From Dactylosporangium roseum (GTDB lineage Bacteria > Actinomycetota > Actinomycetes > Mycobacteriales > Micromonosporaceae): 64,000 nucleotides of DNA. The stretch is from assembly GCF_025264685.1 (NCBI RefSeq), contig NZ_CP073721.1:4269001-4333000 (forward strand), written 5' to 3'. The notes beneath the pieces are model-generated. The model saw only the letters and a list, made by a program, of their open reading frames with translations, was not told where the DNA came from and did not search any database. Numbering within the stretch: position 1 is the stretch's first letter; every line of letters begins with the position of its first letter. The position numbers and the translations under genes are program-made. Shown here in pieces: positions 1 to 7,811 of this stretch.

Positions 1-649
1 AGCGCACGAGCAGCGCCGCCGCGACGCCGAGGGTGAATTCGGCCATGCGTACGGGCGGCAGGAGGTATCCGACGTAGAGCGCGGTCGCGTGGTCGAACGG
101 CACGAGGTTCACCGACACGGCGATCACGATCTCGATCATCATGACCGTGACCGCCCAGAGCCCGGGCGTGCGCAACCGGCGCAGCGCCGCGAACAGCGCG
201 GGGAAGCACAGGTAGAAGAACGCCTCGCAGGCCATCGACCAGCCGACCGGGTTGAGCGCGCCGTAGACGTCGTGGCGGGGCACCCAGCTCTGGGTGAACG
301 TCAGGTGGGTGGCTAGCTGCAGCGGCCCGGCGCCGCCGACGAGCACGACCGCGGCCAGGGTGGTCACCAGCGTCGCCGGATAGATCTTCGTCCAGCGGTG
401 CCACCAGAAGCGGATCGTGTGCTCGCCCGGCCGGGTGGACCAGGCCAGGACGAAGCCGGACAGGACGAAGAAGAACGACACTCCGAGGCCGCCGGCGTTC
501 GCCAGCATCGCCCACACGACCGACCTGACCGGTGGGGCCGCGTCGAGGTGCGGGTCGATGAGCCGTTCCAGCAGATGCTGGCCGAAGACGGTCAAGGCGG
601 CCGCCCACCGCAGCCCAGTGAGCGACGGCAGGCGGTTGTTGCGATCCAC
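1..649 (-). CDS. Acyltransferase 3 family membrane protein (partial, C-terminus outside window)
   Basis: The minus strand reads open from a GTG at 649 to the window edge, giving 216 codons. The N-terminus has the family signature LPSLTGLRWAAALTVFGQH with the conserved R and H, followed by a GVSFFFVLSGFVL segment and then an RFWWHRWTKIYPA stretch. This is the opening of acyltransferase-3 (OafA/YrhL-like) integral membrane enzymes, which O-acylate sugars or lipids at the membrane. Several hydrophobic segments follow. The acceptor cannot be told. The start is uncertain because there is no in-frame ATG and the purine-rich AACGAGG abuts the GTG. The C-terminal part lies outside the window. Confidence 0.8.
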   Translation of the reverse strand, partial: MDRNNRLPSLTGLRWAAALTVFGQHLLERLIDPHLDAAPPVRSVVWAMLANAGGLGVSFFFVLSGFVLAWSTRPGEHTIRFWWHRWTKIYPATLVTTLAAVVLVGGAGPLQLATHLTFTQSWVPRHDVYGALNPVGWSMACEAFFYLCFPALFAALRRLRTPGLWAVTVMMIEIVIAVSVNLVPFDHATALYVGYLLPPVRMAEFTLGVAAALLVR

Positions 650-756
650 CCTCGTTGTGTAACGGACCTCGGCAGGCGTTGCATGCCGGGACCGGCGTAT
701 TTCACCTCGGTGTGACCGGGGGCGGGCCGTCGGGCCGGTCCCCGGTCACGCGTGTC

Positions 757-1224
757 TCACCTCTGGGCCGGTGTCTCGCGGAGCTGGCGATGCTGCATCG
801 ACTTGCCGAGGCCGGGCAGCCGCATGGTGATCAGCCCCAGGGCCGCCGTGATCGCGCCGACCACGATGTTGCTCGCGAGCGTGCCGCCAGTGACACTGCC
901 GCCCGAGACAGCCCACGGTGAAACGATCGCCCAGAGGCCCAGGACCACCGGCACCCACGCCAGGCCGTGCGTGCGGCCGTAGGCAGCGGCGAAACCGATG
1001 GCCAGCAGGCTCACGGCGATACCGCAGATCAGGTTGTTGACGGCCAGGTTCCGTTGGGTGGCCGCGAAGCCCACCACCCACGGGGAGATGGCCAGCCAGA
1101 CCCCGGCAAGCATCAGCGCGCCGTCGGCCATGTACGCGGTCGGCGTTTCGGCCGCCCGGTCGTAGCGGGCGCGCAGCTCGGCGATATCCGGGTGCGCTTC
1201 GAGGTCTGAGATGGGCCGAACCAT
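757..1224 (-). CDS. SPW repeat family four-helix membrane protein
   Basis: The product is 155 aa with two SPW motifs (ISPWVVG near residue 47, VSPWAVSG near 102), each at the end of a hydrophobic helix. Roughly four membrane segments lie between residues 32 and 135. This matches the SPW repeat family of small actinobacterial membrane proteins, whose function is unknown. An AAAGGGGG ribosome site lies 6 nt before the ATG, which fixes the start. The N-terminal 30 residues are charged and probably cytosolic. No operon partner is evident: the next minus-strand gene is about 250 bp upstream and separated by a palindromic repeat. Confidence 0.8.
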   Translation of the reverse strand: MVRPISDLEAHPDIAELRARYDRAAETPTAYMADGALMLAGVWLAISPWVVGFAATQRNLAVNNLICGIAVSLLAIGFAAAYGRTHGLAWVPVVLGLWAIVSPWAVSGGSVTGGTLASNIVVGAITAALGLITMRLPGLGKSMQHRQLRETPAQR

Positions 1225-1375
1225 GACGACCCCCTTTCGTTGCGGATCACCGAGGTCTAACCCGTTTTGCGGAGAACTAACCCATGGCTTTTCCGGCGGG
1301 CACGGCGGCGGCGCCGCGCCCGCGAGCCACGGTCGGCATCACCTCCCGGGGTGCGACCCGCACCGCCCACCTCAA

Positions 1376-1454
1376 GCGTCGATCTTGCAGTTGTGGTGCC
1401 GAGACGCTCCCCGAATGCCCGGTTTGTCAGGCACCACAACTGCAAGATCGACGC
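1376..1454. repeat. Palindromic element family A, copy 1
   Basis: Perfect 25-bp inverted arms (1376-1400 and 1430-1454; core GATCTTGCAGTTGTGGTG) surround a 29-nt loop. The identical arms recur at 27762-27841, and both loops end in CCGGTTTGTCA. The element sits 17 bp past the stop of the adenylate kinase gene, so as RNA it would form a very strong hairpin at that gene's 3' end. It encodes nothing. Confidence 0.9.
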
Positions 1455-1470
1455 GGGAGGGGGCGGCCGT

Positions 1471-2115
1471 TCAGGCGACCGCGCGGTCGGCCGTGAGCTG
1501 CATCTGGTCGAGCGCGGGCGGGCGCTTGAAGGCGCGCTGGAGCTGCACCACGATCGACCACGTCACCTCGCTGACCGGGCGGGCGCCGTTGACCTGGATG
1601 AGCAGCTCCCGCTGCGCGTAGTAGTCCAGCAGGGGGCGGGTCTTCTGCTCGTACACGTTGATGCGGTGGCGGATGACGTCCTCGGTGTCGTCGGCCCCGC
1701 GGGCCCGGGCGAGCATCCGGCGGATGAGCTCGTCCTCGGGCACGTCGAGATGGATCGCGATCTGGACGCCGACGCCGAGGCTGCCGGCTGTGCGGTACGC
1801 CGCCTCGGCCTGCTCGACCGTGCGCGGGAAGCCGTCGAGGACGTAACCGCCGGCCTCGCTGGCGGCCATGACCGGCTTGCGCAGCATGTCCATGATGATC
1901 GCGTCGGGGACCAGCTCACCCTTGTTGACGTAGCCCTCGACGGTCCGGCCGGTCGTGGTGCCCTCGGTGATGTGGCGGCGCAGCAGGTCACCGCTGGCGA
2001 TGTGGGCGATGCCGAACTGTTCGGCGATGAGGCCGGCCTGGGTGCCTTTGCCCGCACCGGGAGCGCCGATCATGAGGATTCGCTTCGCTCGCGGCTTTGC
2101 CGACTGCATCGTCAT
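1471..2115 (-). CDS. adk: Adenylate kinase
   Basis: The product is 214 aa and converts ATP + AMP to 2 ADP in the cytosol. The P-loop GAPGAGKGT is at residues 17-25, the AMP-binding segment SGDLLRRH follows, and DGFPRT is near residue 100. A short LID containing RARGADDTEDVIR and the closing TRPLLDYY are present. The ATG at 2115 is chosen because GAAGGG lies about 7 nt upstream; a longer reading frame exists but has no such site. The housekeeping adk of actinomycetes normally lies between secY and map in the ribosomal cluster (family knowledge). This isolated copy with an extended C-terminal tail may therefore be a second adenylate kinase. Confidence 0.88.
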   Translation of the reverse strand: MTMQSAKPRAKRILMIGAPGAGKGTQAGLIAEQFGIAHIASGDLLRRHITEGTTTGRTVEGYVNKGELVPDAIIMDMLRKPVMAASEAGGYVLDGFPRTVEQAEAAYRTAGSLGVGVQIAIHLDVPEDELIRRMLARARGADDTEDVIRHRINVYEQKTRPLLDYYAQRELLIQVNGARPVSEVTWSIVVQLQRAFKRPPALDQMQLTADRAVA

Positions 2116-2209
2116 ATGCACACCCTTCGTACACCCCCACCGGCCACCCGCCGACGGTTCAGCATCGCATCTGAATGCTTCACGGGGCTTGCACACCGCC
2201 TGTGAGTTT

Positions 2210-2243
2210 CCGCATTCCCGGCCGTGGATCCGCGGGAATGCGG
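2210..2243. terminator. Hairpin terminator after the FKBP gene
   Basis: An 11-bp perfect stem (CCGCATTCCCG at 2210-2220 with its complement at 2233-2243) has a 12-nt loop and lies 23 bp past the FKBP stop. There is no U-tract, as is usual for actinobacterial hairpins. Confidence 0.6.
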
Positions 2244-2266
2244 ATCACACGACGCGGGAACCTCGG

Positions 2267-2644
2267 TCAGCGGGTGCCGAGCAGGTCGACGACGAAGACG
2301 AGCGTCTCACCCGGCTTGATCAGACCGCCGCCGGCGCCGCGGTCGCCGTAGCCCAGGTGCGGCGGGATGACCAGCTTGCGCCGGCCGCCGACCTTCATGC
2401 CGGCCACGCCCCGGTCCCAGCCGGTGATGACCTGGCCCGCGCCGAGCGGGAAGTCGAACGTGCCGCCCCGGTTCCACGACGCGTCGAACTCGCGGCCGGT
2501 GGACAACGACACCCCGACGTAGTGGACGCTGACCTGCTGGCCGGGCGTCGCCTCCGGGCCGTCACCGACGGTGATGTCCTCGATGACCAGGTCGGCGGGC
2601 GGCGGTCCCTCGGGCAGGGTGACTTCGGGCTTGCTGAGCGCCAT
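2267..2644 (-). CDS. FKBP-type peptidyl-prolyl cis-trans isomerase
   Basis: The product is 125 aa with a single FKBP domain that catalyses cis-trans isomerisation of Xaa-Pro bonds. Conserved elements in order are VSVHYVGVSLSTGREFDASW, the FPLGAGQVITGWDRGVAGMKVGGRR core, and IPPHLGYGDRG. There is no signal peptide, so it should be cytosolic. Two ATGs lie close together. The second (2644) is preferred because GAGGAGA is 8 nt before it, whereas the first would have only 2 nt of spacing. It is separated from adk by a terminator-like hairpin and is divergent from the MFS gene at 2875. Confidence 0.9.
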   Translation of the reverse strand: MALSKPEVTLPEGPPPADLVIEDITVGDGPEATPGQQVSVHYVGVSLSTGREFDASWNRGGTFDFPLGAGQVITGWDRGVAGMKVGGRRKLVIPPHLGYGDRGAGGGLIKPGETLVFVVDLLGTR

Positions 2645-2874
2645 GCGCATGTCTCCTCGGCGGATTCGGTGCGATTCGGTGCGATCGGTCACCGACCATC
2701 CTGCCTCATGCCGCACCACGCTCCGCGCATGCACCCGGGTCTGTGCGGCCTTCCGGCTGGTCGGGGTCCGGCCGGGCACCCACGCGGCGGTGCCCGGCCG
2801 GACCTCGGCGCGGCCCGCGGGAAACCGCCCGACCGGGCATGTCGAGAACCGCGCGCCGGCTCCGACCGGTGGGC

Positions 2875-4512
2875 ATGAAGAGGAACACCGCCGCCTGGAT
2901 CGGCCTGGCCGTGCTGGCCCTGCCCACCCTGCTCGTCTCGATCGACGTGTTCGTCCTGCTGCTCGCGCTGCCGACGCTCAGCGCCGACCTCCACGCGAGC
3001 AGCACCGAGCAGTTGTGGATCCTCGACGTGTACGGGTTCCTGCTGTCCGGCTTCATGATCACGATGGGCACGCTCGGCGACCGGATCGGCCGGCGCCGGC
3101 TGCTGCTCATCGGTGCCACCGCGTTCGGGCTGGCGTCGGTCGCCGCCGCCTACAGCACGAGCCCGGAGACGCTCATCGCCGCCCGCGCCGTCCTCGGCGT
3201 CGCCGGCGCGACCCTCGCCCCGTCGACGCTCGCGCTGATCAGCAGCATGTTCCCCGACCCGCGCCGGCGGGCGCTCGCGATCGGGGTGTGGATGACCTGC
3301 TTCATGGGCGGCGCCATCATCGGCCCGCTGGCCGGCGGTGCGCTGCTCGCCCACTTCTGGTGGGGCTCCGCGTTCCTGCTCGGCGTGCCCGCCATGGTGC
3401 TGCTGCTCGTCCTCGGGCCGATCCTGCTGCCCGAGCACCGCGATCCCGATGCCGGCCGGCTCGACCTGCCCAGCGTCGCGCTGTCGCTGGCCGCGATCCT
3501 GCCCGCCGTCTACGGCCTCAAGGAGCTCGCCCGCTCCGGCTGGCATGCCCCCGCCGCCGTCGCGCTGCTCGCCGGCCTGGCGGTCGGCGCCGTGTTCGTC
3601 CGCCGCCAGCGGACCCTCGCCGACCCGCTGCTGGACCTGCGACTGTTCGGTGACCGCGCGTTCGGCACCGCCCTCGGCGGCATGTTCACCGGCACGATGC
3701 TCACCGGTGCGATGATGGTCTTCATCACGTCCCATCTGCAGCTCGTCAAGGGCCTGTCGCCGGCCGCGGCCGGGCTGTGGATGATGCCCGCCGTCGTGGC
3801 GACGGGGCTGAGCTTCCAGTTGTCGCCGCTCGTCGCGCGCAGGATCCGCCGGGGGTACCTCATCGGCGGCGGCCTGCTGGTGTCGGTCCTCGGCCTGCTG
3901 CTGGTGACCCAGGTCCCCACCGGCGGCGGCCCGCTGCCGGTCGTGGCGGCGTTCGTGATCATCAACCTGGGCATGGGCCCGCTGGTGACCCTGGCGACGG
4001 ACATCATCGTAGGCTCCGCGCCGGTGGCGAAGGCCGGCGCGGCGGCGTCGCTGAACGAGACGAGCGGCGAGTTCGGTTTCGCGCTCGGCATCGCCGCCCT
4101 GGGCAGCCTGGGTACCGCGGTCTACCGTGGGGTCGTCGACCTGCCCGCGGGCCTGCCCGCCCGGGCCGAGGCCGACGCGCGGGACACGGTCACCGGCGCC
4201 ACGGCGGCGGCCGCGAGCCTGCCGGACGATGCCGCCGCGGCGGTACTGTCGGCGGCGCGGGACGCCTCCACCACGGGCATGCACGTGGTGGCCGCGGTGA
4301 GCGCGGTGCTGCTGCTGGCGCTGGCCCTGCTGACGCTGCGCATGCTGCGCCACCTGCCCCCGCTCGGCCCGGCCCGGTCCGCGGAGTCCGCCGCCGGCCC
4401 GGCCGATTCCGCGGAGTCCGCCGCCGGCCCGGCCCGTTCGGCGGAGTTCGCCGCCGGCTTGGCCCCCGGCGTCAGGTCCGTCGTCCGTGTCGGCCGTCTC
4501 CAGGGGAGCTGA
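2875..4512 (+). CDS. MFS efflux transporter, DHA2 (14-helix) family
   Basis: The product is about 545 aa with some 14 hydrophobic segments and the MFS motif A, LGDRIGRRRLLLIG, between helices 2 and 3. A motif-C-like stretch, GGAIIGPLAGGALL, follows in helix 5. This resembles SmvA/QacA-type proton-driven multidrug exporters, so the substrate is probably a cationic drug or an endogenous metabolite. The ATG at 2875 starts just before helix 1; an in-frame ATG at 2839 is possible, and neither has a strong ribosome site. The C-terminal tail after the last helix contains three tandem 10-residue repeats, described separately. There is no adjacent TetR gene to suggest how it is controlled. Confidence 0.87.
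   Translation: MKRNTAAWIGLAVLALPTLLVSIDVFVLLLALPTLSADLHASSTEQLWILDVYGFLLSGFMITMGTLGDRIGRRRLLLIGATAFGLASVAAAYSTSPETLIAARAVLGVAGATLAPSTLALISSMFPDPRRRALAIGVWMTCFMGGAIIGPLAGGALLAHFWWGSAFLLGVPAMVLLLVLGPILLPEHRDPDAGRLDLPSVALSLAAILPAVYGLKELARSGWHAPAAVALLAGLAVGAVFVRRQRTLADPLLDLRLFGDRAFGTALGGMFTGTMLTGAMMVFITSHLQLVKGLSPAAAGLWMMPAVVATGLSFQLSPLVARRIRRGYLIGGGLLVSVLGLLLVTQVPTGGGPLPVVAAFVIINLGMGPLVTLATDIIVGSAPVAKAGAAASLNETSGEFGFALGIAALGSLGTAVYRGVVDLPAGLPARAEADARDTVTGATAAAASLPDDAAAAVLSAARDASTTGMHVVAAVSAVLLLALALLTLRMLRHLPPLGPARSAESAAGPADSAESAAGPARSAEFAAGLAPGVRSVVRVGRLQGS
4366..4455 (+). repeat. Three tandem 30-bp repeats inside the MFS gene
   Basis: Three 30-bp units (4366-4395, 4396-4425, 4426-4455) encode GPARSAESAA, GPADSAESAA and GPARSAEFAA in the cytosolic tail of the transporter. 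Copy number is likely to vary between strains. Confidence 0.85.
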
Positions 4513-4546
4513 ACCCGCCGTTCGATCGAAGTCGTGATCTTGCCGA

Positions 4547-4602
4547 CATGATCATGGGAAACATATGGCTGCCCCGACAGCCGCATCTTTCCCATGATCA
4601 TG
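4547..4602. repeat. Palindromic element family B, copy 1 (hosting the IS)
   Basis: The arms start and end with the self-palindromic CATGATCATG (4547-4556 and 4593-4602) and continue inward as GGAAA..AT..GGCTG. The centre is CCCCGA. A second, slightly truncated copy is at 21365-21417. The right CATGATCATG doubles as the left target-site copy of the IS4-family element at 4603. Confidence 0.88.
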
Positions 4603-6142
4603 CAAGACCGGGAAGTTAAGTCGTGAGGGTTGCTGTCAAGGGTGTGTGGTTGCGGTGTGGTGGGGTGATAAGGCAACGGGACTCCGGTAGAACAGGCAGT
4701 CGATCAAGATCAGCCTGTGGGGGGAGTCCCGTTGTCGGAGGAGTCTGTCATTGCCGGGGTCGGGTCGGTGCCGGTGGGGGTGTTCGCGGCGGGGCATCTG
4801 GGTGAGTTGACCCGGGCTGTGCCGGTGGAGTTGGTGGATGCGGTGTTGGCCGAGACGGGGCGGGTGCAGCGGCGGGTGCGGCGGTTGCCGTCGCGGGTGG
4901 TGGTGTATTGGCTGTTGGGGTTGGGGTTGTTCGGCTCGTTGTCGTATCGGCGGGTGTGGGGAGCGTTGGTCGGTGGGTTGGGTGTGGTGGCCGGGTTGGG
5001 GGTGTGTCCGTCGTCGTCGGGGTTGGCGCAGGCGCGGCGGCGGGTGGGGGTGCCGCCGCTGCGGCGGTTGTTCCAGACTCTGGCCGGGCCGGTGGCGGGT
5101 CGCGACACGGTCGGGGCGTGGTGGCGGGGGCTGCGTACGGTGGCGATCGACGGGTCCACGGTGAATGTGCCGGATTCGCCGGCGAATCGGGCGGTGTACG
5201 GCAAGCGGATGGCCCGTGCCGGTGAGCCGGGGTATCCGCTGGTGCGGGTGGTGGCGTTGGTGGAGACCGGGACTCGGGCGGTGTTCGGTGCGGTGTTCGG
5301 TACCGGCGTGGGTGGTGAGAGTGGTGAGACCAGTTATGCCGTGGGGTTGCTGGGTCTGCTGCGGCCGGGAATGCTGCTGCTGGCCGACCGTGGCTATGAC
5401 ACCAACATGTTCATGACGAAGGTCACCGCCGCTGGGGCGGGGTTGTTGCTGCGGGTCAAGTCCAGTCGCAAGCTGCCGGTGCTGGACCGTCTTGGTGACG
5501 GTTCCTACGCCAGTGTGGTGGCTGGGGTGCGGGTTCGGGTGGTCGAGGCGGTCGTCACGCTGTCCTGTGCGGATGGTTCGACCCGTACCGGTGTCTGGCG
5601 GCTGGTCACTACCCTCACCGACGAGCGCCGCTATCCGGCCGGGGCGCTGATCGAGCTCTACCACGAGCGGTGGGAGGTCGAGTCGACCTTCCTGGCGATC
5701 AAGCACACCCTGCTGGCTGGGCGGGTGCTGCGTTCGACCACTCCGGACGGCGTCGATCAGGAACTCTACGCACTGCTGACCGTCTATCAGGCGCTGCGGC
5801 AGACGATGACCTGGGCCACGGACACCACCGGGGCCGACCCGGACCGGGCCAGCTTCACCATCGCCGTGCAGACCGCCCGCGATCTGACCATCCGCGCTGT
5901 CGGGGTGATCACTATCGCGGTCGACCTGGTCGGTGCGATCGGTCGTGCTGTGCTGGCTGACCTGCTACCGGCCCGACGCGCCCGGATCAGCCCACGTGTG
6001 GTGAAACGGCCGATCTCCCGTTACGCCTACAAGAACCTGAAAACCCCGAAGATCATCCACCGGATCACCGACATCGCCATCGCTATCGGCACATCAACCA
6101 GCCCATTGACAACAGCCCCAGCGGCTTAACTTCCCGGTCTTG
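4603..6142 (+). mobile_element. Complete IS4-family insertion sequence
   Basis: This is a 1,540-bp element bounded by perfect 18-bp inverted repeats, CAAGACCGGGAAGTTAAG at 4603-4620 and its complement at 6125-6142. It is flanked by identical 10-bp copies of CATGATCATG (4593-4602 and 6143-6152). A 10-12 bp duplication is typical of IS4-family members (family knowledge). The single transposase gene is intact, and its TAA stop overlaps the right inverted repeat. The perfect ends and duplications suggest a recent insertion. Joining the flanks restores the family B palindrome followed by GGGTCGAG. Confidence 0.93.
4717..6129 (+). CDS. IS4-family DDE transposase
   Basis: The product is 470 aa. The N-terminal IS4 domain is followed by an RNase-H-like DDE domain. 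Catalytic D145 lies in VAIDGST, D224 in LLADRGYD and E322 in the YREK signature (Y-2-R-3-E-6-K, YHERWEVE onward, with K329). All three acidic residues are present, so it should be active in cut-and-paste transposition of its own element. GTG at 4717 is given as the start, but TTG at 4732 has GGGGGAG at 5 nt and is at least as likely. T-rich third positions in the first half (ttg, gtg, ggt) make its codon use less GC-biased than that of its neighbours, consistent with a foreign origin. Confidence 0.93.
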   Translation: MGGVPLSEESVIAGVGSVPVGVFAAGHLGELTRAVPVELVDAVLAETGRVQRRVRRLPSRVVVYWLLGLGLFGSLSYRRVWGALVGGLGVVAGLGVCPSSSGLAQARRRVGVPPLRRLFQTLAGPVAGRDTVGAWWRGLRTVAIDGSTVNVPDSPANRAVYGKRMARAGEPGYPLVRVVALVETGTRAVFGAVFGTGVGGESGETSYAVGLLGLLRPGMLLLADRGYDTNMFMTKVTAAGAGLLLRVKSSRKLPVLDRLGDGSYASVVAGVRVRVVEAVVTLSCADGSTRTGVWRLVTTLTDERRYPAGALIELYHERWEVESTFLAIKHTLLAGRVLRSTTPDGVDQELYALLTVYQALRQTMTWATDTTGADPDRASFTIAVQTARDLTIRAVGVITIAVDLVGAIGRAVLADLLPARRARISPRVVKRPISRYAYKNLKTPKIIHRITDIAIAIGTSTSPLTTAPAA

Positions 6143-6152
6143 CATGATCATG
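6143..6152. repeat. Right target-site duplication of the IS
   Basis: CATGATCATG here is identical to 4593-4602 on the left side of the IS. The 244 bp from here to the ATPase gene at 6397 hold only short GTCGAG-GGCGTGG direct repeats and no convincing gene. Confidence 0.85.
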
Positions 6153-6396
6153 GGGTCGAGTGGCGTGGCCGCATGGGTCGAGCGGCGTGGCGGCGGATCG
6201 GGCCGGACCGCGCCGGCCGGCGGGGTTCCGATCGGCGAGGGACAGGGTGAGTTGCTCCGCGTGGCGGCGCGCACCGCGGAGGGTGCTTCCGCTCCGGCTC
6301 TTCCGCGCAGCCGGCGACTCTGCGCAGTCGGGGACTCCGCGTGGCTGCGGGCTTTGCGTGGCCGCGCGCACCGCGGGGGCGCGCTAGGTTCGATGC

Positions 6397-7806
6397 GTGA
6401 CTCAGACGCCAGACCAGCCACTGGACCTGCCGCGCACGGCGGGAGAGCTCCGGGCCACCGGCCACCGGTTCCGCACCGTCAAGGAGGAGCTGCGCGAGAA
6501 TCTCCTCGCCCGGCTGCGCTCCGGCGAGCCGCGCTTCCCCGGCATCGTCGGCTACGAAGACACCGTCCTTCCCGAGCTCGAACGGGCCATCCTCGCCGGG
6601 CACGACGTCGTGCTGCTGGGCGAGCGGGGCCAGGGCAAGACCCGCGTCATCCGCGGCCTGGTCGGCCTGCTCGACGAGTGGACCCCGATCATCGCCGGGT
6701 CCGAGCTCAACGAGCATCCTTTCGCGCCGATCACCCCGGCGTCCAGGCGCCTGGCGGCCGAGGCCGGCGACGCCCTGCCGGTCGACTGGCTGCACCGGTC
6801 GTCGCGGTACGGCGAGAAGCTCGCCACCCCCGACACCAGCGTCGGCGACCTCATCGGCGACGTCGACCCGATCCGCGTCGCGCAGGGGCGCACGCTCGGC
6901 GACCCGGAGACGATCCACTTCGGCCTGGTCCCGCGGACCAACCGCGGCATCTTCGCCGTCAACGAGCTGCCCGACCTCGCCGAGCGCATCCAGGTGTCGC
7001 TGCTCAACGTGCTGGAGGAGCGGGACATCCAGGTGCGTGGCTACCAGCTACGCCTGCCGCTCGACCTGCTGCTCGTGGCCAGCGCCAACCCCGAGGACTA
7101 TACCAACCGCGGGCGGATCATCACCCCGCTCAAGGACCGGTTCGGCGCCGAGATCCGCACCCACTACCCCCTCGACCTCGAGCTGGAGACCGACCTGGTC
7201 CGGCAGGAGGCGCGACTCGTCGCGCAGGTCCCCGACCACGTCCTCGAGGTGCTCGCCCGGTTCACCCGGGCGGTCCGCGAGTCGCCGTCCGTCGACGCCC
7301 GCTCCGGGGTGTCGGCCCGGTTCGCCATCGCCGCCGCCGAGACCGTCGCCGCGTCCGCGTTGCGCCGGGCCGGGCTGCTCGACGAGGAACTGCCGGTCGC
7401 GCGCATCGGTGACACGGTGTCGGTGACCAGCACCCTGCGCGGCAAGGTCGAGTTCGACAGCGGTGAGGAGGGGCGGGAGATCGAGATCCTCGCGCACCTG
7501 CTGCGCACCGCGACCGCCGACACGTTCCGCAGCCGGCTCGCCGGCCTGGACCTGTCCGGCTTCACCGATCTCGTCGCCGAGGGGCAGGTCATCGAGACCG
7601 GTGAACTGTCCGGCGCCGACGACATCCTCCGCCAGGTCGGCACGGTGCCCGGCCTGGCGAAGGTGCTGGAGCGGCTCGGGCTGGGCGACGCGCCCGGTCG
7701 CGGCGAGGCCGCGGCCGGCATCGAGTTCGCGCTCGAAGGGCTGCACCTGACCCGCCGGCTCAGCAAGGATCTCACCGACGACGGCCGCACCGTGTACGGA
7801 GGCTGA
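6397..7806 (+). CDS. MoxR/ChlI-type AAA+ ATPase
   Basis: The product is 469 aa with an AAA+ domain of the Mg-chelatase/MoxR type. Walker A GERGQGKT is at residues 75-82, the Walker B-like GIFAVNELPDL follows, then an ASANPEDYTNRG sensor-1 segment and a DRFGAEIRTHYP arm. Such ATPases work as rings with a von Willebrand A partner to insert metals or remodel target proteins (family knowledge). The VWA gene starts 5 bp downstream, forming the typical pair. A TAGGTT hexamer lies 6 bp before the GTG start and no ribosome site is seen, so the mRNA is probably leaderless. The client protein is unknown, as no metalloenzyme or cofactor gene is adjacent. Confidence 0.87.
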   Translation: MTQTPDQPLDLPRTAGELRATGHRFRTVKEELRENLLARLRSGEPRFPGIVGYEDTVLPELERAILAGHDVVLLGERGQGKTRVIRGLVGLLDEWTPIIAGSELNEHPFAPITPASRRLAAEAGDALPVDWLHRSSRYGEKLATPDTSVGDLIGDVDPIRVAQGRTLGDPETIHFGLVPRTNRGIFAVNELPDLAERIQVSLLNVLEERDIQVRGYQLRLPLDLLLVASANPEDYTNRGRIITPLKDRFGAEIRTHYPLDLELETDLVRQEARLVAQVPDHVLEVLARFTRAVRESPSVDARSGVSARFAIAAAETVAASALRRAGLLDEELPVARIGDTVSVTSTLRGKVEFDSGEEGREIEILAHLLRTATADTFRSRLAGLDLSGFTDLVAEGQVIETGELSGADDILRQVGTVPGLAKVLERLGLGDAPGRGEAAAGIEFALEGLHLTRRLSKDLTDDGRTVYGG

Positions 7807-7811
7807 AACCC

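Noticed and set aside
2689..4353. A 554-codon minus-strand open frame over the MFS gene
   Set aside because: Low-complexity Gln/Arg/Gly shadow of a clear 14-helix transporter.
4636..5706. A 356-codon minus-strand open frame inside the IS
   Set aside because: His/Arg/Gln-rich complement of the transposase; IS4 elements carry one gene.
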